From Bacteroidota bacterium (GTDB lineage: Bacteria > Bacteroidota > Bacteroidia > Chitinophagales > Chitinophagaceae), in the NCBI GenBank assembly GCA_028876035.1, contig JAGWTK010000084.1:1-12129 (forward strand): a DNA stretch of 12,129 nt. The letters run 5' to 3'. Under the pieces are notes generated by a model, which saw nothing but the letters and a program-made list of their open reading frames with translations, was not told the DNA's origin and did not search any database. The position numbers and the translations under genes are program-made. Each line of letters starts with the position of its first letter. Within the stretch, counting starts at the first letter, position 1. Shown here in pieces: positions 5,795-11,352 of the stretch.

Positions 5795-6811
5795 AAAGGA
5801 ACTGTATTTTTGAACAGCGTGTTTGTAAAGAACAAAAATATCAAATTACTGATCAACTACGGAGTTGGTCCGGTCTTGTTTGTTTGGTTCTCCGTTTCCA
5901 TTTATCACCAGGTTAAAAGTCAGCCCCATTTGCAGGACGCCATACAGGCGCTACGGCATTCCCTTACCGGGCCACAGGCCTGGAAGTTTTACCTGACACT
6001 TTTTTTGGTGCCGGTTAATTGGGGAATTGAAGCCCGCAAGTGGCAGGTTTTGCTCAAACCTTTGGAGCGGATATCTGTTCTGTTATCGTTTCGTGCTGTA
6101 TTGGCCGGACTGGCATTTTCCATGAATACACCCAACAGGGTAGGAGAATATGGTGGCAGGGTGGCATTTGTACAGGATGGACATCGCTGGAAAGCACTTT
6201 CGCTGACCGTTATTGGAAGTTTCAGCCAGGTACTGGTCACCTTGCTGATGGGAATGGGAGGCTTGTTCTTTTTATCATCGAACCCGGTGGCCGGTCAATT
6301 TGCAGCGCAGTACGCTATTTGGATCAAAGTCTTGCTATGGGGAAGTACGCTGGTAACAGTGGTGTTGGCATTGCTGTACCTCAATCTTTCACGGGTTGTG
6401 GGATGGATAGAGCATATTCCCAGGGCAGGACGCCTTCTTTCACATATCAGGATAATCGAGGAATTGCCTGTTACAATTTTGTTAAGAACAATCAGCCTCT
6501 CTTTTACACGTTATTTGATTTTTGTTTTTCAGTATATCTTGTTGTTACAGGTGTTTGGTGTTGAAGGGAGCGTTTGGCATTGCTTTTGGCTGATTTCGGT
6601 TTTATACCTCGTTCTCGCCATTACGCCAACCATCGCACTGGCCGAGCTGGGATTGAGGGGACAGGTAAGCCTGATGTTATTTGGCCTTGTGAGCAGTAAT
6701 AGCTTTGGAATTATAGGTGCCGCAAGCGGTATCTGGTTAGTGAATTTGCTGTTGCCGGCCCTGGCAGGCAGCTTGTTTTTTGTAGGCTTAAAAATATTTT
6801 CGGATAAATGA
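5789..6811 (+). CDS. Integral membrane protein, lysylphosphatidylglycerol synthase transmembrane / UPF0104 family
   Basis: The product is a polytopic inner-membrane protein of 340 residues with about eight hydrophobic spans and no soluble catalytic domain. Family-typical motifs are SMNTPNRVGEYGGRVAF near the third span and TIALAELGLRG near the seventh. These resemble the conserved 'P.R.GE..R' and 'E.G.R' motifs of the membrane half of MprF-like proteins, which move or modify lipids. A lipid flippase or glycolipid-related role is inference. The start is uncertain. ATG 5789 is given here; GTG 5819 (330 residues, MFVKNKNIKLL) fits the -7 element at 5805 better. In-frame ATG codons further upstream (5633) lie inside ruvC and are unlikely. 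Its stop overlaps the next start (ATGA), so it is translationally coupled to the DUF3108 gene. Confidence 0.85.
   Translation: MQKGTVFLNSVFVKNKNIKLLINYGVGPVLFVWFSVSIYHQVKSQPHLQDAIQALRHSLTGPQAWKFYLTLFLVPVNWGIEARKWQVLLKPLERISVLLSFRAVLAGLAFSMNTPNRVGEYGGRVAFVQDGHRWKALSLTVIGSFSQVLVTLLMGMGGLFFLSSNPVAGQFAAQYAIWIKVLLWGSTLVTVVLALLYLNLSRVVGWIEHIPRAGRLLSHIRIIEELPVTILLRTISLSFTRYLIFVFQYILLLQVFGVEGSVWHCFWLISVLYLVLAITPTIALAELGLRGQVSLMLFGLVSSNSFGIIGAASGIWLVNLLLPALAGSLFFVGLKIFSDK
5802..5817. promoter_or_regulatory. CTGT-N8-ACAG dyad in front of ruvC (SOS-box-like)
   Basis: CTGTATTTTTGAACAG has exactly the CTGT-N8-ACAG form of the E. coli LexA site. It lies 8 bases upstream of the ruvC start codon and overlaps the plus-strand element TATTTTTG. 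LexA sites differ between phyla and many Bacteroidota lack LexA, so a regulator role is speculative. Confidence 0.25.
5805..5812 (+). promoter_or_regulatory. Candidate -7 element for the membrane protein gene
   Basis: TATTTTTG matches TAnnTTTG in full. Transcription would begin near 5818, past the ATG at 5789 and next to the GTG at 5819, which would make a leaderless GTG start. No -33 TTG is seen at the expected distance. Confidence 0.4.
5833..5840 (-). promoter_or_regulatory. Candidate -7 element for ruvC
   Basis: On the minus strand this reads TATTTTTG, a perfect TAnnTTTG. It would start transcription near 5827, leaving a leader of about 33 bases to the TTG at 5794. It lies inside the 5' coding part of the divergent membrane protein gene. 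No clear -33 TTG is present. Confidence 0.5.
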
Positions 6812-7596
6812 AACGACCCCTGTTAATAACCCTCTTGCTGGCAACATCGCTGGCCCTGAATGCCGACGATGAATTTTGCGGTATTCGCAACACGGCTTTC
6901 CAGGCGGGCGAAACCAGTGTTTTCCGCGTTTACTACACCCTGGGGGTTTACATTGCTGCCGGCGAAGCCAGTTTTACGATTACCCCTGAACGTTTGAACA
7001 ACCGCCCCGTGTACCATATCACCGGTGAGGGCAAAACGTATAGCTTCTACGATAGTTTCTTCCGCGTTCGCGACAAGTATGAAACGTATATGGATACTGC
7101 TTCGATGCAGCCGTTGAAATTTATCCGCAACGTAGATGAAGGCAGCTACAAAAAATATGAAAATGTAACCTTTAACCGGCAAACAAACACGGCGGTTACC
7201 AACAACGGCGTTTTTAAAACACCCGATTGCATACAGGATGTATTGAGTGCTATTTTTTACGCACGCAATATCAATTTCAACAAGTACAAGCCCGACGATA
7301 AAATTCCTTTTACCATGTTTCTCGACAACGAAGTATATAACCTGTACATTCGATACATGGGTAAGGAAACCATTAAAACTAAATATGGTAAGTTCCGTGC
7401 CATCAAATTCAAACCACTATTGGTAAAAGGCACCATCTTCGAAGGCGGGGAGAAGATGCTGGTATGGGTAAGCGATGATGCCAATCACCTGCCCCTTCGG
7501 GTAGAAAGCCCTATCAGCGTTGGAAGTATTAAAGTGGATATGATGAATTATAAGAATTTGCGGTATCCGCTGAGTTCGTTGCTGTCCGTTAGGTAG
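6808..7596 (+). CDS. DUF3108 family periplasmic protein
   Basis: The protein is 262 residues and begins with MKRPLLITLLLATSLALNA, a clear signal peptide with likely cleavage after residue 19; no lipobox is present. The mature part is rich in beta strands. Features of DUF3108 are the early GETSVFRVYYTLGVYIAAGEASFTI-type segment (residues 34-58), the FFRVRDKYETYMD segment, the CIQDVLSAIFYAR segment near the middle, and GGEKMLVWVSDDANHLPLRVES near the end. The fold is expected to be a periplasmic beta structure; function is unknown. Its ATG overlaps the stop of the membrane protein gene, so the two probably act together in the envelope. A period-8 repeat array begins at the last base of its TAG stop. 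Confidence 0.88.
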   Translation: MKRPLLITLLLATSLALNADDEFCGIRNTAFQAGETSVFRVYYTLGVYIAAGEASFTITPERLNNRPVYHITGEGKTYSFYDSFFRVRDKYETYMDTASMQPLKFIRNVDEGSYKKYENVTFNRQTNTAVTNNGVFKTPDCIQDVLSAIFYARNINFNKYKPDDKIPFTMFLDNEVYNLYIRYMGKETIKTKYGKFRAIKFKPLLVKGTIFEGGEKMLVWVSDDANHLPLRVESPISVGSIKVDMMNYKNLRYPLSSLLSVR

Positions 7597-7627
7597 TTTA
7601 AATGTTTAAGAGTTTAAAAGTTTAAGG
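7596..7627. repeat. Left arm of inverted period-8 repeat, unit GTTTAANN (4 copies)
   Basis: Four back-to-back 8-base units start at 7596, 7604, 7612 and 7620, all with GTTTAA as fixed part. The first base is the G of the DUF3108 stop codon TAG. The 14 bases at 7612-7625 are a perfect reverse complement of 7781-7794, on the other side of a 143-base spacer. Confidence 0.85.
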
Positions 7628-7770
7628 TTCGTTGCGTGGAGCCCGGCGTATTTCGATTGAAAACACCCTGTGCTGGTTCGTTAATCGATGAACAATTATG
7701 ATAGCAGCCAGCGATGCTCCTTGCCAAACACGCAGCAAAAGGGTCAATTCTGCATGTTACAGGGAGGAAC

Positions 7771-7794
7771 TTTTAAACCATTAAACTTTTAAAC
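7771..7794. repeat. Right arm of inverted period-8 repeat, unit NNTTAAAC (3 copies)
   Basis: Three units (7771-7778, 7779-7786, 7787-7794) repeat the reverse complement of the left-arm unit with exact 8-base spacing. The last one contains the TAA stop codon (minus strand, 7789-7791) of the metallo-hydrolase. The spacer 7628-7770 has no open frame or other feature that I recognise. Confidence 0.85.
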
Positions 7795-8652
7795 CTCGTC
7801 TAATTTGAAAGTCTTCCCCGCCCTTATTCCCTTCTCCGTCGCCTGTACCGTGCAGCATTCAATCTTCGGGTCGTGTTCGAAAAAGAGGGTGTAATTTTTT
7901 TCCAGCGCATCTTTCAGGAAAGCTTTTTTTTCGCGGAGGGTGGTAAGCGGGAACATGTCGTAGCCCATGACATAGGGTAAGGGGATATGGCTAACGGATG
8001 GGAGGAGATCGGCCATGTATACCAAGGTCTTTCCATTGTAGTTCAGTACCGGTAACATCATCGCATCGGTATGTCCGCTTACGCCTATTACTTTGAAATT
8101 ATCAGTGATGCCCGTGGGAACAGGTGTCATATAAGAAGTGTCGTTGCCTACAGGCACAAAATTGAGTTTGCCGGTTTCCTGTATGGGCAAGATATTTTCT
8201 TTAAGAAACGAAGCCTTTTCGCGTTCATTGGGTTCGGTGGCCCATTTCCAGTGCCGCTCATTGCTCCAGAACCGGGCATTCTTAAAACCCGATACCAGTG
8301 CATCGCCTTCACGTACGATAGCACCTCCGCAATGATCGAAATGAAGGTGGGTTAAAAAAACATCGGTGATATCACTGCGGCTGAAGCCGTGTTTCGCCAG
8401 GGAAGAATCGATCGTGTCATTGCCGTGCAGATAGTAATGGCTGAAAAACTTTGCATCTTGCTTATCGCCGTTTCCAGTATCGATCAAAATCAGCCGGTCA
8501 CCATCTTCTACCAGCAGGCAGCGCAGCGCCCAGTCGCACAAATTGTTTTCATCCGCCGGGTTGAGTTTATTCCAGATTGATTTCGGCACCACGCCGTACA
8601 TGGCGCCGCCGTCCAGTTTAAAAAAGCCGGTGTCGATCGTATACAATTTCAT
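7789..8652 (-). CDS. Metallo-beta-lactamase-fold hydrolase (AHL-lactonase/YtnP-like)
   Basis: The product is a 287-residue cytoplasmic protein without a signal peptide. The full set of di-metal ligands is visible: H102, H104, D106 and H107 in THLHFDHCGG, H194 in VSGHTDAM, D215 in VYMADLLP and H260 in FFEHDP. The N-terminal half has LLVEDGDRLILIDTGNGD, the usual strand before the metal loop. This arrangement fits the branch containing N-acyl homoserine lactonases and YtnP-like lactonases. Whether it opens lactones in this cell is not shown; glyoxalase II and phosphodiesterase branches have different spacing. Its ATG comes 1 base after the stop of the MFS gene, so both probably form one transcript. 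Its stop codon lies inside a repeat arm. Confidence 0.9.
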   Translation of the reverse strand: MKLYTIDTGFFKLDGGAMYGVVPKSIWNKLNPADENNLCDWALRCLLVEDGDRLILIDTGNGDKQDAKFFSHYYLHGNDTIDSSLAKHGFSRSDITDVFLTHLHFDHCGGAIVREGDALVSGFKNARFWSNERHWKWATEPNEREKASFLKENILPIQETGKLNFVPVGNDTSYMTPVPTGITDNFKVIGVSGHTDAMMLPVLNYNGKTLVYMADLLPSVSHIPLPYVMGYDMFPLTTLREKKAFLKDALEKNYTLFFEHDPKIECCTVQATEKGIRAGKTFKLDEV

Positions 8653-8653
8653 A

Positions 8654-9928
8654 CTACACTTTTTTTGCCTTTTGTGCCGTCAGCAGGAGGAAGATCAAAC
8701 CCATGATAAAAAAGCCCATCAGCGCCAGCAGTGAATTACGCATGCTGTGGGTAATTCCTTCAATAATACCAAAGCTGATGAGGCCAATCACTATCGCCAT
8801 TTTTTCGGTGACATCATAAAAGCTGAAGAACGAAGCTGTGTCTTTGGTTTCGGGCATAAACTTAGAATACGTTGAACGGCTCATGGATTGAATGCCGCCC
8901 ATGACCAGGCCGACCAGCGATGCCAGTATATAAAACTGCGTTTCTGTATGCATCCAGTAACCGGCGATGGTAACGCTGATCCACAACAGCACCGTTAATA
9001 TCAGCACGCGCAGGTTGCCAATTTTTGCGCTTAACCTGGACATGCCGATGGCACCGAGTATGGCCACCAGCTGAATAATCACGGCCGTAATGATGAGTTT
9101 GGTGTTTGCAAGTTTCAGTTCTTTGATGCCAAAGTCGATGGCCACCAGCATAACGGTTTGTACACCCATGCTGTAAAAGAAGAAAGCACTCAGGAACCGC
9201 TTCAAGACAGGGAGATGAACGAGTTGATCCCATACTTTTTTTAGTTCGAGAAAGCCATTGGCGAGCACATTGGTTTTGGAATTCCGTTCCGACTGCGGAC
9301 TGATGGGCAGTACGTTGAACGTGATCTGTGCGAAGGATACCCACCAAACGCCCACCATCAGGAACGTAAGTTTTAAGGCCAGCGGATTCTCCGGCATGAG
9401 CAATACAAGGCCGAAACCCAGCATTTGCATCAGCACGCTTCCAATATAGCCGAAGGAGTAACCCCTTGCGCTCACCCTGTCCATGTCGGCCTCAGCAGCG
9501 ATTTCCGGCAGATAAGAGTTGTAGAATACCTGGCTTCCATAAAACCCGATGCCGGCAAACATCAGGCAAAACAAACCCAGGTAAACATGAGATTTATCAA
9601 AGAAAAACAACAGGGAACAACTCAGCGCACCCATGTAGCAGAAGAAGCGCATGAAGTTTTTCTTGTTGCCTTTATAGTCGGCGATAGATGAAAGTATGGG
9701 TGATAAAAAGGCAATCACCAGGAAGCCGGCCGCCATCACATAATCCTTCAATTCGGTGTTAACGTAGGTCCGTCCCAGGAAATGAATACCATCAGGAAAA
9801 TTGTCAAGCGATGTTACAAAAGCGTAATAAGCAGGAAAGAAAGTAGTAGTGATAACGAGGTTGTACACCGAGTTTGCCCAGTCGTACATGGCCCAGCCGT
9901 TGATTACTTTTTTGGAAGCAGTCTGCAT
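8654..9928 (-). CDS. MFS transporter, UMF1 (Atg22-like) family
   Basis: This is an inner-membrane transporter of 424 residues with about 12 hydrophobic spans. UMF1 features in order: NGWAMYDWANSVYNLVITTTFF at the start (residues 10-31), the loop motif IADYKGNKKNFMR, QVFYNSYLPEIA, SARGYSFGYIGS, and GGIQSMSRSTYSKFMP in the second half. Substrate is unknown; the fungal relative Atg22 exports amino acids from the vacuole. ATG 9928 is preferred. An in-frame TTG at 9934 adds two residues but lies in the repeat array that begins 5 bases upstream of the ATG. No ribosome binding site is visible, because the repeat takes up that space. The metallo-hydrolase gene follows with 1 base between. Confidence 0.92.
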   Translation of the reverse strand: MQTASKKVINGWAMYDWANSVYNLVITTTFFPAYYAFVTSLDNFPDGIHFLGRTYVNTELKDYVMAAGFLVIAFLSPILSSIADYKGNKKNFMRFFCYMGALSCSLLFFFDKSHVYLGLFCLMFAGIGFYGSQVFYNSYLPEIAAEADMDRVSARGYSFGYIGSVLMQMLGFGLVLLMPENPLALKLTFLMVGVWWVSFAQITFNVLPISPQSERNSKTNVLANGFLELKKVWDQLVHLPVLKRFLSAFFFYSMGVQTVMLVAIDFGIKELKLANTKLIITAVIIQLVAILGAIGMSRLSAKIGNLRVLILTVLLWISVTIAGYWMHTETQFYILASLVGLVMGGIQSMSRSTYSKFMPETKDTASFFSFYDVTEKMAIVIGLISFGIIEGITHSMRNSLLALMGFFIMGLIFLLLTAQKAKKV

Positions 9929-9932
9929 AAGC

Positions 9933-9965
9933 AATGTGCTAATGTGCTAATGTGATAAATGTGCT
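9933..9965. repeat. Left arm of inverted period-8 repeat, unit AATGTGCT (4 copies)
   Basis: Units start at 9933, 9941, 9949 and 9957; the third is changed to AATGTGAT and the fourth has one extra A. The array covers the upstream side of the MFS start codon (ATG at 9928, minus strand). The 16 bases at 9933-9948 are a perfect reverse complement of 10071-10086. Confidence 0.88.
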
Positions 9966-10054
9966 AGTCCGGTCGCTGCAGCGAAACCGAAACTAGGGAA
10001 AATATTGGTTGGATGTACGCAAAATTGGCCTGTGTGTATTTACCTGGTTGTATT

Positions 10055-10095
10055 AGCACATCAGCACATCAGCACATTAGCACATTTGTCACATT
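10055..10095. repeat. Right arm of inverted period-8 repeat, unit AGCACATY (4-5 copies)
   Basis: Units at 10055, 10063, 10071 and 10079 are the reverse complement of the left-arm unit, with 8-base spacing. A degenerate fifth (10087-10095) contains ACATT and overlaps the stop codon of uppP (10094-10096). The fourth and fifth units in reverse complement match 9949-9966 at 17 of 18 bases, so the variant unit is also shared. The spacer between the arms is 89 bases. Confidence 0.88.
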
Positions 10096-10891
10096 ATTTC
10101 ATGATTCCTGTATAAACCAGCACCAACACCACAATACCCAACACAATGCGGTAGTAGCCGAATAATTTAAAGCCGTGTTTCTGGAGGTACCCGATGAAGA
10201 ATTTGATGGCGAGCAGGGCAACGACAAAGGCCACCAGGCTACCAATTAAAAGCGTCGTGATGTTTTCCCTGCCCAATACTTCGGGAGCGGTTTTGTGTAC
10301 ATCCCAAAGCGTTTTTACCGAGGCGGCAAACATGGTGGGTACGGCCAGGAAGAAGGAAAATTCCGCAGCGGTATTTCTGTCGAGGCGCTGACTGAGTCCG
10401 CCAATAATGGTGGCTGCGCTCCGGCTCAATCCGGGAAATACGATGGACAGCACCTGGAAGCAACCGATGATAAACGACTTTTTGTTGCTTACCTGGTCAT
10501 CGCTGAAAACGACCGGGTTTTTGAAGAAGTTATCGATGAACAGGAGTACAACACCCCCGGCAATCATCACGCAGGCGATGAAAGTGATATTGTTTAATGA
10601 GGCGTCGATGTACTTTTTGAAGGCGACACCAAAAATAACCGCGGGTATCAGTGCGATGATGAGTTTGATGTAGAAGCCTATTCGTTTAATATCCAGGAAT
10701 TTTTTCCAATACAGGACAACCACCGAGAGGATGGCGGCGAGCTGGATAACTACTTCAAACATCTCGCGGAAGGCCGATTCGCCCTCGCCGAGCAGGGGAT
10801 TGGCAAACTTCATGTGAGCAGTGGAGGAAATGGGCAGAAATTCAGTTAATCCCTCGATGATAGCGATGATAATAGCGTGAAGGGTGCTCAT
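10094..10891 (-). CDS. uppP: Undecaprenyl-diphosphate phosphatase UppP (BacA)
   Basis: UppP removes one phosphate from undecaprenyl diphosphate in the inner membrane, recycling the lipid carrier for peptidoglycan and other surface polymers. Overproduction gives bacitracin resistance in other bacteria. The protein is 265 residues with about eight spans. The first active-site motif is EGLTEFLPISSTAH at 13-26 (E13 and E17 of the E/Q-xxx-E motif, H26; most relatives have STGH). The second, PGLSRSAAT, is at 153-161 with the conserved Arg at 158. ATG 10891 gives the normal N-terminus. It lies downstream of DUF3098, but a strong terminator stands between, so a separate promoter is likely. The stop codon touches a repeat arm. 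Confidence 0.96.
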   Translation of the reverse strand: MSTLHAIIIAIIEGLTEFLPISSTAHMKFANPLLGEGESAFREMFEVVIQLAAILSVVVLYWKKFLDIKRIGFYIKLIIALIPAVIFGVAFKKYIDASLNNITFIACVMIAGGVVLLFIDNFFKNPVVFSDDQVSNKKSFIIGCFQVLSIVFPGLSRSAATIIGGLSQRLDRNTAAEFSFFLAVPTMFAASVKTLWDVHKTAPEVLGRENITTLLIGSLVAFVVALLAIKFFIGYLQKHGFKLFGYYRIVLGIVVLVLVYTGIMK

Positions 10892-10895
10892 AGTA

Positions 10896-10922
10896 CAGGT
10901 ATAGTTTAAGTTGGCGGCACAA
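10896..10922 (-). promoter_or_regulatory. Possible uppP promoter
   Basis: On the minus strand TTG (10920-10922) and TATACCTG (10896-10903) are separated by 16 bases. The -7 part matches TAnnTTTG at 4 of 6 fixed bases. A promoter is expected in this gap because the DUF3098 terminator lies just upstream, but the match is weak. The gap also contains the segment resembling 5111-5138. Confidence 0.3.
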
Positions 10923-10928
10923 CATAAA

Positions 10929-10967
10929 CAAAAAAGGCGATGAACAGCAAGCCATTCATCGCCTTTT
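10929..10967 (-). terminator. Intrinsic terminator after DUF3098
   Basis: A perfect 13-base inverted repeat, AAAAGGCGATGAA (10932-10944) and its complement (10955-10967), encloses a 10-base loop. On the minus strand it is followed by a run of T. It begins 18 bases past the DUF3098 stop codon. With A and T runs on both sides it could also stop plus-strand transcription. Confidence 0.88.
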
Positions 10968-10985
10968 CGGTATCAAAACGCCCTT

Positions 10986-11249
10986 TCAGGCATTGGTGCG
11001 CGGTTTTTTGAAGATGGCAAATATTTCCAGGCCGAGCCCGATAATGATCACCAGCGGAGCGATGGTAATACGGGTGGTACTGTACACTTCTTTCTGATCA
11101 AATTCAGCCGGATTCTTGCTGTTGCCGCCGGCCATCAGCAGCATCCCAAGGGCAATGACAACGATACCCGCAATGATCCATACCAGGTTCTCCCGGTTGA
11201 AAAGAGGCGTGCTGGTTTTTGTGTGAACAGCTTGTTTTTTCTCGCTCAT
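10986..11249 (-). CDS. DUF3098 family small membrane protein
   Basis: The 87-residue product has two hydrophobic spans: NLVWIIAGIVVIALGMLLMAGG (residues about 21-42) and TIAPLVIIIGLGLEIFAIFKK (about 62-82). Between them is a hydrophilic loop with KNPAEFDQKEVYSTTRI. This two-helix pattern, the 'GMLLM.GG' end of helix 1 and the 'R.T.AP..I..G...E..AI.KKP' segment are those of DUF3098, a Bacteroidota family of unknown function that is found next to ftsX. The neighbourhood (ftsX upstream, uppP downstream) suggests a role linked to division or wall synthesis; this is inference. ATG 11249 is a natural start. TATCTTAG on the minus strand at 11268-11275 could be its own -7 element. Confidence 0.9.
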   Translation of the reverse strand: MSEKKQAVHTKTSTPLFNRENLVWIIAGIVVIALGMLLMAGGNSKNPAEFDQKEVYSTTRITIAPLVIIIGLGLEIFAIFKKPRTNA

Positions 11250-11310
11250 AATTCTGTGTTAAGGGGACTAAGATACAAATTTCATATTACCACCTGAATC
11301 CATACCATCG

Positions 11311-11352
11311 ACTGTTAACTACGGACTAAAGACTAAGTACTACCGACTAATA
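11311..11352. repeat. Period-7 repeat array, unit ACTANNG (6 copies), at the ftsX stop codon
   Basis: Six 7-base units start at 11311, 11318, 11325, 11332, 11339 and 11346. All begin with ACT and five with ACTA; the other three positions vary. The last unit contains the ftsX stop codon (11347-11349, minus strand). One extra ACTAAG is at 11267-11272 in the same orientation. No inverted partner array is present in this gap. Confidence 0.75.

Noticed and set aside
6040..6564. Open frame of 174 codons in another plus frame inside the membrane protein gene
   Set aside because: It has no start signals or motifs, while the overlapping frame encodes a full polytopic membrane protein.
7596..7794. CRISPR array
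   Set aside because: Units are only 8 bases, there are no unique spacers between units, and no cas genes are near.
9933..10095. Insertion sequence or MITE with terminal inverted repeats
   Set aside because: The arms are tandem arrays of a short unit, there is no target-site duplication visible and no transposase, and the other loci have different unit sequences.
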